Shown one piece after another: positions 1 to 8,624 of a stretch of 64,000 bases of DNA. Origin of the DNA: JBMNFI01 sp050949225 (GTDB taxonomy: Bacteria > Bacillota > Dehalobacteriia > UBA4068); the NCBI GenBank assembly GCA_050949225.1, contig JBMNFI010000001.1:1-64000 (forward strand). The letters run 5' to 3'. Each line of letters starts with the position of its first letter. Positions within the stretch are counted from its first letter, which is position 1. The notes under the pieces were generated by a model, which was given only the letters and a program-made list of their open reading frames with translations, was not told where the DNA came from and ran no database searches. The translations under genes and the position numbers were made by a program.

Positions 1-1767
1 TTTTCAATTTTGGCAAACGGTGGTGACAGTGCTGCTGATGTAGATGCTCTTGCGGATCCTGGCTCTGTCATGTTGAAAGCAACAAGCGGAGTCTATGCAC
101 AAAGTGGTCAGCTTTTTACGATAGCAGCTGCCTGTAGTCTTGCAGGAACGGGCAGGGTATCAGTTACAAGTGAATACACCGCAGGTATAACAGCCATAAG
201 CCTAGTGGAAACTTCTACATCAGACGATCTGTCTAGCTGGACTGAATGGCAGGCCGTTGGAGCAAGCGGGGAACTGCAGTCGCCTAACAGAGAATATATC
301 CGCTATCGAATTACATTATCTACTCAAGACACCAGTAGAACTCCTAAACTTCTTGAAATACAACTACATGATATACCAAAACCACCTTATGAGAGACTTG
401 GATTTGCCAGACCAGTTGTGTTGGATACTAACGGTGCTTGGGAAGCAGTGCTAGAGAATGCCTTTGATATCATAGTGACAAGTGAAGTGAATGGCGCTGA
501 TATTCTGGAGTTTAAACTGCCATTTCATGATTCCAAGCGAGTGACATTAGACAATGAAAAACAGGTGCAGATCGTCAATGATGTTTATCGTATTCGAACT
601 ATAACAGATGAGAAAAGTTCAGATGGTAGAGTTGTAACTCAAGTATATGCGGAAGCTGCCTTTTATGATCTTTCCTTTAGCGCTGAAAAAGAACCCATGG
701 AATTTGTCGCAGAGACACCGGAAGTTCCTATGCGCTATGCCTTACTTGGTACTGGCTGGTCATTAGGAAATGTCACTGTCAGTACAAAACGAACATGGCA
801 ATCAACAGAAAAGAATGCATTAGCTATACTACGAACAATACAGAATATTCATGGTGGTGACTTGATTTTCGATAGTGCCAATCGTTTGGTACACCTTTTG
901 ACATTTGGCGGTACGGATAGCGGGGCCTTATTCTGCTATAGAAAGAACATGAAAAGTATACAGCGCGTGGTGGATACAAGAAGTCTAATTACCAGGCTTT
1001 ATGCTTATGGTAAAGATGGCATGACGTTTGCCTCCATCAATGGTAATAAGGAGTATGTTGAGGATTATAGCTATTCATCAGAAGTCAGAGTAGGAACGCT
1101 GGATGCTTCATCAATTAGTAACCCTTATCAGCTGCTTGAGTTTGCCAATATGCGCTTAGCTCAGTATGCGAAGCCACGAATCTCATATGTTCTCTCTGCA
1201 ATGGACTTATCAGTGCTAACAGGATATGAGCATGAGGCATGGAAACTAGGTGACATAGTAACTGTAGATGATAAAGATTTGAAGTTATCTGTCAAAACTC
1301 GTGTAGTTCGCAGACAATATAATCTACAAGAACCATGGAAAACAGTGCTGGAGCTATCAACAACTTTAAGAGAATTAGGAGATTCCTCTGCTGGGTGGGA
1401 TAAAGCAGCCGATATTTTATCTTCCACTGATGTTCTTGACCGTCAGGAATTAAAAGACTTGGTGCCTTTTAATCATCTACGAAATTCACGAGCTGATGAT
1501 GGTCTAACCTATTGGTTAAGTTCAGGTTTTACAGTTGACCCTAATAATGGTGTATCAGGAACAGCTTCCTTTAAAGCTGAGGGCGTTTTAGGGATGACGA
1601 AAAGTCTATCCCAGACCGTTTATCCTGCCAGTAGGAAGAGTTACACTTTCTCAGCGCAGATTGCATCGGAAAACCTTCAGAAAGGGCCAAACGGGCAAGT
1701 TGGGATTGAAGTTGTCATTGAATATGAGGATGGGTCGACAGAAACCAGGTTTATCGATCTCTTTTAG
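1..1767 (+). CDS. Prophage tail endopeptidase / minor structural protein (5' partial)
   Basis: The frame is open from the first base (TTT TCA ATT then TTG), so the gene very probably starts before the window and the apparent TTG start at 10 is not its true start. The middle of the product (an ITSEV/GADILEFKLP-like stretch, roughly residues 150-460 of the visible part) has the feel of the siphovirus tail-associated endopeptidase or minor structural protein family, which sits at the tail tip. The last about 100 residues resemble a carbohydrate-binding beta-sandwich (FSAQI...GIEVVIEY...). It is followed after 15 nt by more tail ORFs. Family membership is recognised from pattern only. Confidence 0.75.
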   Translation, partial: FSILANGGDSAADVDALADPGSVMLKATSGVYAQSGQLFTIAAACSLAGTGRVSVTSEYTAGITAISLVETSTSDDLSSWTEWQAVGASGELQSPNREYIRYRITLSTQDTSRTPKLLEIQLHDIPKPPYERLGFARPVVLDTNGAWEAVLENAFDIIVTSEVNGADILEFKLPFHDSKRVTLDNEKQVQIVNDVYRIRTITDEKSSDGRVVTQVYAEAAFYDLSFSAEKEPMEFVAETPEVPMRYALLGTGWSLGNVTVSTKRTWQSTEKNALAILRTIQNIHGGDLIFDSANRLVHLLTFGGTDSGALFCYRKNMKSIQRVVDTRSLITRLYAYGKDGMTFASINGNKEYVEDYSYSSEVRVGTLDASSISNPYQLLEFANMRLAQYAKPRISYVLSAMDLSVLTGYEHEAWKLGDIVTVDDKDLKLSVKTRVVRRQYNLQEPWKTVLELSTTLRELGDSSAGWDKAADILSSTDVLDRQELKDLVPFNHLRNSRADDGLTYWLSSGFTVDPNNGVSGTASFKAEGVLGMTKSLSQTVYPASRKSYTFSAQIASENLQKGPNGQVGIEVVIEYEDGSTETRFIDLF

Positions 1768-1782
1768 GAAGGAGGCAGTGCT

Positions 1783-1977
1783 ATGGCTTATTTTTCACAG
1801 ACAGCACATGCTATTACACCGAGAGGTATTGGAAAGATAAAGTCGCTTACCATCCGTCTTTTCATTACTGATTGTTCTGGTGAGGTGTTCTTTACAGATA
1901 TGCTTTTGCAAGGTGGTTCTGTTGCTACGGGCTGGATTGGTCATGTATCAGAAATTAAGTGGACGTTGGATGGGTAG
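1783..1977 (+). CDS. Small phage tail-associated protein, carbohydrate-binding-like fragment
   Basis: This encodes 64 residues and starts at ATG 1783 behind a strong AGGAAGGAGG site. The segment SLTIRLFITDCSGEVFFTD is paralogous to SVTVKLLLGDCTGTVYFTD in the next ORF. The sequence looks like the second half of the beta-sandwich domain whose first half ends the upstream protein, so a domain may be split over two ORFs. No catalytic residues are evident. Its role is probably structural or glycan-binding at the tail tip. Confidence 0.55.
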   Translation: MAYFSQTAHAITPRGIGKIKSLTIRLFITDCSGEVFFTDMLLQGGSVATGWIGHVSEIKWTLDG

Positions 1978-1986
1978 GTGGTGCAG

Positions 1987-2568
1987 ATGCCAGTTACATT
2001 TACCAGGTTTGCTGAGACGATTCATTGTAAAGAGGATAAACGAGTAGTAAGCGTAACAGTGAAACTACTTCTTGGAGATTGCACAGGTACTGTTTATTTC
2101 ACTGATATTCAGGCTCAGGAAGGTGATCGTCTAACCGGTTATACAATTAATACAGAAACGATGCTTCAAAAATTCCGGGAGGGCGGTGTTATTGTTCCCG
2201 CTCGTTTTTATAACGGAGTGGTTCGTAGCGGAGAGACGGTTATTCTCTTCAATCTGGGTTCAACTTCCACAGGTCTTGACTGTCATATCTATCCTATACA
2301 GAATATGGCTGCGGGTAGTATCCAATTGTCTCAAGGGGCAGGGGCGCATAGGGTAAAGTTTAAAGAGGTCGCTAGCCCAGGCGATACCTTTTCACTACTA
2401 GCATCAACCAGACAGTGTTTAAAGAATGGAAATCCAACTGATAAGGAAGGATTTTTTCAATATACAGCATCCGGTGATAGCAAACATGTGGTGAAGCTAG
2501 AGGACAGAAAATCAGCTCGGTTATTGTTCGAATTTCAAGAAATGCAGGAAGGAAGTGAGCGCCCTTGA
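1987..2568 (+). CDS. Phage tail-tip protein of unknown function
   Basis: This is about 193 residues from ATG 1987, chosen because TAGGTGG lies about 5 nt upstream; GTG 1978, directly after the previous stop, is an alternative. The N-terminal 40 residues carry the DC(S/T)G-V-(F/Y)FTD motif shared with the preceding small ORF. The rest is beta-rich without a recognised family. It overlaps the next gene by 4 nt (TTGA), indicating translational coupling in a tail-fibre/baseplate operon. I infer a glycan-binding or baseplate role from position only. Confidence 0.6.
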   Translation: MPVTFTRFAETIHCKEDKRVVSVTVKLLLGDCTGTVYFTDIQAQEGDRLTGYTINTETMLQKFREGGVIVPARFYNGVVRSGETVILFNLGSTSTGLDCHIYPIQNMAAGSIQLSQGAGAHRVKFKEVASPGDTFSLLASTRQCLKNGNPTDKEGFFQYTASGDSKHVVKLEDRKSARLLFEFQEMQEGSERP

Positions 2569-5036
2569 TTGATTACCTAAAAGGTAAGCGGTGCATGGTT
2601 TGGAGTTTCATGGGAAATGCCCGCATGTATCAGGCGCTACGAGACTATGGCGATCGAATTGATACGGTGGGTATTTTTACTTTTGAAGTGGATATCACCG
2701 GGACCATAACAGAAACAGGAACAAGCATATCCAGTATGCTTACTTACATTAACCGCTGGCCTCATATCAAATGGCTACTTACAATCATGAATCATGGTAC
2801 GGCTTCTATTTTTACAGCCCTTAGAAATAACACCAATGGTGCAAAGGATAAATTTCTTACTGAGATTATTCGCATCATGAATAAGTATCCTTGGTGTGCT
2901 GGAGTGGATATAGACTTGGAACGTGGAGGTGGCTATGAAAACAAGGATGCTGCTAATGATCTATTTCGAGACATATATAACACTGTCAAAGCCTATGATT
3001 CTTCGAAACTCGTAAATATTTGTCTACCGGGCATGACTGGAGTACAAGGCTCGGTTGGTGGCGAAAACTGGTGTGTTTATGAAGACTTGAATCCCTATTG
3101 TGATACAGCAACGATTATGAGTTATGGCATGGCATGGGCAGGATCTGCACCGGGTCCGGTATCTCCCAGGGATTGGTTGGAAGGCATTTATGATTATGCA
3201 GTCCGGGTTATGACTCCTGAAAAAATTTTTTTAGGACTGCCTGCATATGGTTGGAACTGGAGAATCCACGATACACCAGAAAATCTGGGCATCACTTATC
3301 GTGGGATTTCAAACACATATTATGCGGCACAGCTTTGGATGACAGGGGGATATAACTTTACAGATGATGGACCACCACAGCCCATGATTCCTATCATAGC
3401 GTATTGGGATGATTATGATAAGGTGCCTTGGGCCTTGCCACATGTGTATGACTACATGGAAGGCTGGGATGCAGTTTCAAGAACCTATCCTTTACTGGGT
3501 GAAACTTATAACCGTCGCAGGTATTTGACTGCCTACAGCAAGCAGCAAAAAACTGAATTTGGCACGATATATGTAGATCGTAGTGGCGGAACCCCTGATA
3601 GCTATACTGATAATGTATCGGTTTCTTCTCAAATGATAACACTTGGTGAAGAAGGTGAAGCCGAATACGAATTTGAAATTTCATCTGCTGGTATTTATGA
3701 TGTAGCCATTCGCATCTCATTTCCCTTCTGGGATAAGAATAGTATTCATGTTTCACTTGACGGGACAAGTAAGGTATTTAGCGAGAATAGGCTGTGGTGG
3801 CCATACTGGCGAACAACTTGTTGGCTTTCTTTGGTTTCTGGTGTATTTCTTTCAGCTGGTATCCATACTGTCAGCGTTAGTACCTCAGTACCAGGTGTGC
3901 AGTTCTATGGATTTCGAGTATGTTCGAGTTTTTCTGAAGAACCTTCTGCTGGAGAGGCAGAGTTTATGCTATCCCCTCGCAAATTTAAAGATGTGAACGG
4001 TTTAATGGCTGAACCCGATAAAGGTTTTATATTGACCACTGAGGTGCTACGCAGAAAGCCTGATTCAGCACTAATTTGGTATGAAGACTTCAGAGATGAC
4101 AATCCACTTCCCTCCAGCTACTGGACAGCACTTAGCGGCGAGTGGCAGGTATGGCAAAATCAAAATGATCCCGCCAGTCGTCCCTATTCGCAGCTTGACG
4201 GGTATGGCCAAGTGGCGTGGAAGTATAGCGGGTTTTCAGATGTTCATTTGCGGGCAAGGTTGGCCTTTACTCCAGAGGGAAGTGGTCGTGCAGGCATTTT
4301 TTGTGGTAATGTCTTTTGCTGTTTAAACTTTAATACACAGCGTATTGAACTATATAATGGTTCTTCTCTAATCGGCAGTTATGCCACTGAAATCGTTAAA
4401 ACGGCATCAGCAGATCTTCGCTCAAATCCAAGAATGTACACCATTGAAATGAGGATACGAGGTAACTCTGTGAGGGTTTATTCTGGAGCAAGCAATGTTT
4501 TGCGCTTTACAGCGACGCTTAGTGGTTTTTCAGGAGGGTATGCCGGGGTTCGGTCTGATGGACGTATTCTATGCGAATTACTTAGACTGGGAGATGCCTG
4601 GACTTATGAACCTTATGAAAGGTTTGATGTAACCTTCCCGGATGGAACCACAACTGAGTATGGGCGGCTGGCAAGAACCGGTGTAACATGGGATAGTGAG
4701 TTTCAGGTTTTCACAGTTAACAATGATGTGGAGGAAGCTTCTACACGAAACCAGGACATCTCTATGGATTATGATTTCTTCCATTCAGGGCTTTTGCCGC
4801 TGGCCTGTGGAAATGATTATTCAGTAAAAATCGTGCCCAAGGACATCAATGTCTGGATTTCACGTTTGTTTCTTGGAGATGCTGACGGTTTTTCTATTCT
4901 TTATTATCAGGATGTAGACAGCCTTGTTTATTGGGCAAACGAGGCAGCGTATCGATGGAAGCTTAGAGGAATTGCCATATGGTCTTTAGGACAGGAGGAT
5001 ATGAGACTTTGGGAGGCACTGCCTAAACAAATATAA
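2565..5036 (+). CDS. GH18-type phage tail protein with carbohydrate-binding modules
   Basis: This 823-residue protein starts at TTG 2565, overlapping the upstream stop, with GGAAGG about 11 nt before. Residues 1-330 resemble a glycoside hydrolase family 18 barrel: the motif at 113-119 is GVDIDLE, fitting D-x-D-x-E with E119 as catalytic acid. Residues about 335-450 look like a CBM6-type module and 510-690 like a LamG/concanavalin module. The last about 45 residues (GIAIWSLGQED...LW) resemble the final strand and helix of a GH18 barrel, suggesting the barrel is interrupted by the binding modules. It probably binds or cleaves host glycan (N-acetylglucosamine polymers) during adsorption. Confidence 0.75.
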   Translation: MIDYLKGKRCMVWSFMGNARMYQALRDYGDRIDTVGIFTFEVDITGTITETGTSISSMLTYINRWPHIKWLLTIMNHGTASIFTALRNNTNGAKDKFLTEIIRIMNKYPWCAGVDIDLERGGGYENKDAANDLFRDIYNTVKAYDSSKLVNICLPGMTGVQGSVGGENWCVYEDLNPYCDTATIMSYGMAWAGSAPGPVSPRDWLEGIYDYAVRVMTPEKIFLGLPAYGWNWRIHDTPENLGITYRGISNTYYAAQLWMTGGYNFTDDGPPQPMIPIIAYWDDYDKVPWALPHVYDYMEGWDAVSRTYPLLGETYNRRRYLTAYSKQQKTEFGTIYVDRSGGTPDSYTDNVSVSSQMITLGEEGEAEYEFEISSAGIYDVAIRISFPFWDKNSIHVSLDGTSKVFSENRLWWPYWRTTCWLSLVSGVFLSAGIHTVSVSTSVPGVQFYGFRVCSSFSEEPSAGEAEFMLSPRKFKDVNGLMAEPDKGFILTTEVLRRKPDSALIWYEDFRDDNPLPSSYWTALSGEWQVWQNQNDPASRPYSQLDGYGQVAWKYSGFSDVHLRARLAFTPEGSGRAGIFCGNVFCCLNFNTQRIELYNGSSLIGSYATEIVKTASADLRSNPRMYTIEMRIRGNSVRVYSGASNVLRFTATLSGFSGGYAGVRSDGRILCELLRLGDAWTYEPYERFDVTFPDGTTTEYGRLARTGVTWDSEFQVFTVNNDVEEASTRNQDISMDYDFFHSGLLPLACGNDYSVKIVPKDINVWISRLFLGDADGFSILYYQDVDSLVYWANEAAYRWKLRGIAIWSLGQEDMRLWEALPKQI

Positions 5037-5048
5037 TTAACGATTCAG

Positions 5049-5081
5049 GAGTGTTTGCGAAAAATTGCAGGCACTCTTTTT
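5049..5081 (+). terminator. Probable intrinsic terminator after the tail genes
   Basis: GAGTG-TTTGC pairs with GCAGG-CACTC across an A-rich loop, with an internal mismatch, and is followed by TTTTT. It lies between the tail gene and the lysis genes. Confidence 0.5.
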
Positions 5082-5114
5082 ATATATTCACCAATCATGA
5101 AGGAGGTAAAAATC

Positions 5115-5522
5115 ATGAAGGAAATATGGAATTGGGTACAAGCTGCACTTACAGCATTTGGTGGATTCTTGGGCTGGTTTTTAGGAGGTTTTGATGGTTT
5201 TTTATATGCATTAGTGGCATTGATGGTAGCTGATTATATCACTGGTGTCATGTGTGCCATTGTTGATAAGAAGCTATCTAGTGAGATCGGATTTAGGGGC
5301 ATCTTTAAGAAGGTGCTTATTTTTGTTTTGGTCGGAATTGGACATATGATTGATACGAACCTTATCGGAGAGGGTAGCGTGCTCCGGACAGCCATTATCT
5401 TTTTCTATTGCTCCAATGAAGGAATATCTATGCTAGAAAATGCTGGTCGACTAGGACTGCCAATACCAGAACAGTTAAAAGACATTCTTGTACAGTTGCA
5501 TAACAAAGGAGGAAATGAGTAA
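5115..5522 (+). CDS. Phage holin (toxin-secretion/phage-lysis holin family)
   Basis: This encodes 135 residues from ATG 5115, which is preceded by AAGGAGG 8 nt upstream; the longer open frame from 5055 has no such site. Three hydrophobic segments are visible (about residues 12-50, 67-90 and 95-115). The pattern FLGWFLGG...VADYITGV is typical of the phage_holin_4 type family. It forms pores in the cytoplasmic membrane that release the endolysin. Its stop overlaps the amidase start (TAATG), a classical holin-endolysin pair. Confidence 0.85.
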   Translation: MKEIWNWVQAALTAFGGFLGWFLGGFDGFLYALVALMVADYITGVMCAIVDKKLSSEIGFRGIFKKVLIFVLVGIGHMIDTNLIGEGSVLRTAIIFFYCSNEGISMLENAGRLGLPIPEQLKDILVQLHNKGGNE

Positions 5523-6223
5523 TGAATCTGAGGAAACTTATTCTAACTGAAAATGCGTGTTATAAGGCAGGCAGAAAGATTACACCGAAGGGCATTATGG
5601 TTCATAGCACTGGTGCAAATAATCCGTATCTTCGTAGATACGTTGGACCGGACGATGGCCTGTTGGGTGTAAACGAGTACAACAATCACTGGAATCAGGA
5701 TAAACCAGGTGGGAGGCAAGTATGTGTTCATGCATTCATTGGAAAGCTTAAGGATGGTTCAATTGCCACTTATCAAACCCTGCCATGGAACCATCGTGGA
5801 TGGCATGCAGGTGGAAAGGCAAACGATACTCATATTGGTTTTGAAATCTGCGAGGACGGTTTGACCGATGCCGCGTATTTTAATGCGGTTTATAAGGAAG
5901 CGGTAGAACTGTGTGTGTATCTCTGCAAGCTCTATAACTTGACCGAAAAAGATGTTATTGGTCACTGTGAAGGATATCAAAAAGGCATAGCAAGTAATCA
6001 TGGCGATCCGAAAAACTGGTTTCCAAAGCATGGAAAAGGCATGGATACCTTCAGAGCGGATGTGAAAAAGCTATTAAGTGAAGGAGAGAAGCCTGCAGAA
6101 CAGGAGAAAAAGAAATATTATCGTGTGCAAATCGGTGCCTATTCTGTAAAAGCCAATGCGGAAGCGCAACTTGCCAAAGCTAAGAAAGCTGGTTTTACCG
6201 ATGCCTTTATTAAGTACGATTAA
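5522..6223 (+). CDS. Phage endolysin: N-acetylmuramoyl-L-alanine amidase with SPOR-like tail
   Basis: This encodes 233 residues. Residues about 15-175 form an Amidase_2 (T7 lysozyme/PGRP-like) domain: IMVHSTG with the zinc histidine, THIGFEICEDG, and VIGHCEGYQKGIASNHGDP carrying a second histidine and the DP motif. Residues about 198-233 (YYRVQIGAYSVKANAEAQL) look like a short SPOR/cell-wall-binding segment. It cleaves the amide bond between muramic acid and the stem peptide, causing lysis at the end of infection. It is translationally coupled to the holin. Confidence 0.88.
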   Translation: MNLRKLILTENACYKAGRKITPKGIMVHSTGANNPYLRRYVGPDDGLLGVNEYNNHWNQDKPGGRQVCVHAFIGKLKDGSIATYQTLPWNHRGWHAGGKANDTHIGFEICEDGLTDAAYFNAVYKEAVELCVYLCKLYNLTEKDVIGHCEGYQKGIASNHGDPKNWFPKHGKGMDTFRADVKKLLSEGEKPAEQEKKKYYRVQIGAYSVKANAEAQLAKAKKAGFTDAFIKYD

Positions 6224-6239
6224 CGAACAGCTAATTTTT

Positions 6240-6280
6240 ATGACCCGAGGAGTATAACAGCTCTTTGGGTCATTTTTTTT
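6240..6280 (+). terminator. Intrinsic terminator after the lysis genes
   Basis: ATGACCCGAGGAG (6240-6252) pairs, with two mismatches, with CTCTTTGGGTCAT (6261-6273), followed by eight Ts. It separates the lysis operon from the integration module. Confidence 0.75.
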
Positions 6281-6358
6281 GCCTTTTAGGGGTTCGAATC
6301 ATCAAGGATTTTTGCATATAGGTGCAGGGTTTTCCCTGTAGAAATGGAGGTTGCCTAT

Positions 6359-6589
6359 ATGCAGATAACTAAAATTACAGATAAACAAGATTTACTATTA
6401 AATCCAAAAAAGAAATATTTAAGTGCTGAGGTGCTTCAAAGAGAATTTGATTATTATAGAGCAGAAAAATTGCTTAGAAAGATGCTCGAAAAAGGCTTAA
6501 TAACGGAAGTGGAATTCAACAAAATAGACGCACTAAATCGCCAAACTTTCTCTCCATTTTTGAAGGAGATAATGCCCTCAAATCGTTGA
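6359..6589 (+). CDS. Small SHOCT-like protein of the recombinase module
   Basis: This encodes 76 residues from ATG 6359, 8 nt after GGAGG; ATG 6344 overlaps that site. The core EKLLRKMLEKGLITEVEFNK is a short amphipathic pair of helices of the SHOCT type, which ends many small proteins. Similar small genes are commonly found just upstream of serine recombinases in clostridial prophages; that context is family knowledge. It may help expression or assembly of the integrase. Function is not established. Confidence 0.55.
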   Translation: MQITKITDKQDLLLNPKKKYLSAEVLQREFDYYRAEKLLRKMLEKGLITEVEFNKIDALNRQTFSPFLKEIMPSNR

Positions 6590-6641
6590 TATATAAGGGT
6601 TTCAGAGGTAATATGTGACCTACCAAGAAGGAGGTGAGAGG

Positions 6642-8207
6642 ATGAAAAAGATAACGAAAATAGAAGGAAATACGGCCAACTCTTTTATTAAGCCAAAAAC
6701 ACGAGTAGTTGCCTACTGTCGAGTTTCTACAGGCAGTGATGAACAACTTGTCAGCTTGCAAGCACAAAAGGCCCATTATGAGAGCTATATAAAGGCTAAT
6801 CCAGAATGGGAATACGCAGGCTTATATTATGACGAGGGTATCAGCGGCACGAAAAAGGAAAACCGCTCTGACCTACTTAGAATGTTATCAGACTGTGAAA
6901 CTGGGAGAATTGACTTAATTATTACAAAGTCAATTAGCCGATTTGCCAGAAATACTACAGATTGCTTGGAGATGGTTCGAAAACTGATCGACCTTGGGGT
7001 TCATATCTATTTTGAGAAGGAAAACATCAATACGAGTTCAATGGAGAGCGAATTGATGCTCTCCATTTTAAGTGGGCTTGCAGAAAGTGAGTCAATTTCC
7101 ATTTCCGAAAATACGAAGTGGGCCATTCAAAGACGATTCCAAAACGGAACCTTTAAAATTTCCTACCCACCATATGGGTATCAAAACATTGACGGTCAGA
7201 TGATAATAAACCCCAAGCAAGCTGAAATTGTGAAGTATATTTTTGCAGAGGTATTATCGGGCAAAGGCACACAGAAAGTTGCAAATGATCTTAATCAAAA
7301 GGGTATCCCTTCAAAAAGAGGTGGTCGTTGGACAGCTACTACGATTAGAGGGATTCTGACCAATGAAAAATATACTGGCGATGTTATTTTGCAAAAGACT
7401 TATACTGATAGCCATTTTAACAGGCACACCAATTATGGTGAAAAAAATATGTATCTAGTAGAAAACCACCATGAGGCAATTATCAGCCCTGAAGATTTTG
7501 AAGCTGTAGATGCCATTCTCAATCAGAGAGCCAAGGAAAAAGGAATCGAAAAACGCAACAGTAAATATCTAAACCGATATTCCTTTTCTAGCAAAATTAT
7601 CTGCTCGGAATGTGGCAGTACCTTTAAAAGACGGATTCATTCATCTGGTACAAGAAAATACATTGCTTGGTGCTGCAGTAAGCATATCAGCAATATAACG
7701 GAATGTTCCATGCAGTTCATTCGAGATGAAGATATAAAGACTGCATTTGTTACGATGATGAATAAACTCATATTCGGTCAGAAGTTTATATTAAGACCAC
7801 TTTTTCATGGGTTACGTAACCAAAACAATGCAGCGAGTTTTCGTAGAATTGAAGAGTTGGAAACTAAAATTGAAAACAACATGGAGCAGAGCCAAGTACT
7901 GACAGGTTTAATGGCCAAAGGGTATCTGGAACCTGCTCTGTTTAATAAAGAAAAGAATGCACTGGAGGCAGAAAGAGAAAGGCTTCTTGCCGAAAAGGAT
8001 CAACTTACTCGTTCCGTCAATGGCAATTTTGCTAAAGTAGATGAAGTTGACCGTCTGCTTAAGTTTGCCACTAAGTCCAAAATGCTCACAGCTTATGAGG
8101 ATGAGTTGTTTGAAGATTACGTAGAGAGGATTATTGTCTTTTCACGGGAGGAAGTAGGTTTTGAATTAAAATGTGGAATCACATTGAAGGAAAGGTTGGT
8201 GAATTAG
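6642..8207 (+). CDS. Large serine recombinase (integrase), first copy
   Basis: This encodes 521 residues from ATG 6642, with AAGGAGGT 6 nt upstream. The N-terminal resolvase domain has YCRVST with nucleophile S29, followed by a FEKENINT motif. The central Recombinase domain (about 165-300) is followed by a zinc ribbon (CSECG ... CC) near residues 320-360 and a C-terminal coiled coil. It belongs to the large serine integrases that cut and rejoin DNA through a phosphoserine link to integrate or excise phages and transposons. It is the first of three tandem recombinase genes. Confidence 0.9.
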   Translation: MKKITKIEGNTANSFIKPKTRVVAYCRVSTGSDEQLVSLQAQKAHYESYIKANPEWEYAGLYYDEGISGTKKENRSDLLRMLSDCETGRIDLIITKSISRFARNTTDCLEMVRKLIDLGVHIYFEKENINTSSMESELMLSILSGLAESESISISENTKWAIQRRFQNGTFKISYPPYGYQNIDGQMIINPKQAEIVKYIFAEVLSGKGTQKVANDLNQKGIPSKRGGRWTATTIRGILTNEKYTGDVILQKTYTDSHFNRHTNYGEKNMYLVENHHEAIISPEDFEAVDAILNQRAKEKGIEKRNSKYLNRYSFSSKIICSECGSTFKRRIHSSGTRKYIAWCCSKHISNITECSMQFIRDEDIKTAFVTMMNKLIFGQKFILRPLFHGLRNQNNAASFRRIEELETKIENNMEQSQVLTGLMAKGYLEPALFNKEKNALEAERERLLAEKDQLTRSVNGNFAKVDEVDRLLKFATKSKMLTAYEDELFEDYVERIIVFSREEVGFELKCGITLKERLVN

Positions 8208-8621
8208 ATGGGTCACACACCCTATGGATATAGAATTGAAGATGGAAAAGCTGTTGTGGATGAAAAGACTTCTGAGCAGGTAAAAGAATTATTTTCCGGA
8301 TACTTGGCAGGCCTTTCTTTGAAGGAAGCTGCTAAAAAAGCTGGGATAGATTGTTATCATGCCACAGCAGGTAAGATGTTGCAGAACAAGCACTACCTAG
8401 GCGATGAATTTTACCCTCCCATTATTGATGAGGAGACATTTGAAAAAGCCAGAGAAGAAAAACGAAAACGAGCAGAAAAGCTCGGGAGGATAAGGGAACC
8501 TAAAGATGAACCGAAAACGGATTACCCTGTAAAGTTCAAAGCAAAACCTCTGGTGCAAAAATATGAAGATCCATACAAGCAGGCGGAATATGCTTACAGT
8601 CTGATAGAAAGTGAGGTGTAA
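8208..8621 (+). CDS. Recombinase-domain protein lacking the catalytic domain
   Basis: This encodes 137 residues beginning immediately after the preceding stop. PYGYRIEDGKAVVDE and the following helices match the DNA-binding Recombinase domain of large serine recombinases (compare PPYGYQ in the gene before). There is no resolvase domain, catalytic serine or zinc ribbon. The product ends with a charged tail. It may act as an accessory DNA-binding subunit or directionality partner for one of the flanking recombinases; that is inference. The strict packing (0 nt before, 3 nt after) shows it belongs to the module. Confidence 0.7.
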   Translation: MGHTPYGYRIEDGKAVVDEKTSEQVKELFSGYLAGLSLKEAAKKAGIDCYHATAGKMLQNKHYLGDEFYPPIIDEETFEKAREEKRKRAEKLGRIREPKDEPKTDYPVKFKAKPLVQKYEDPYKQAEYAYSLIESEV

Positions 8622-8624
8622 CAA

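Noticed and set aside
3394..3768. 124-codon minus-strand frame inside the GH18 tail gene
   Set aside because: It is antisense to a clear coding region, with no ribosome-binding site or domain.
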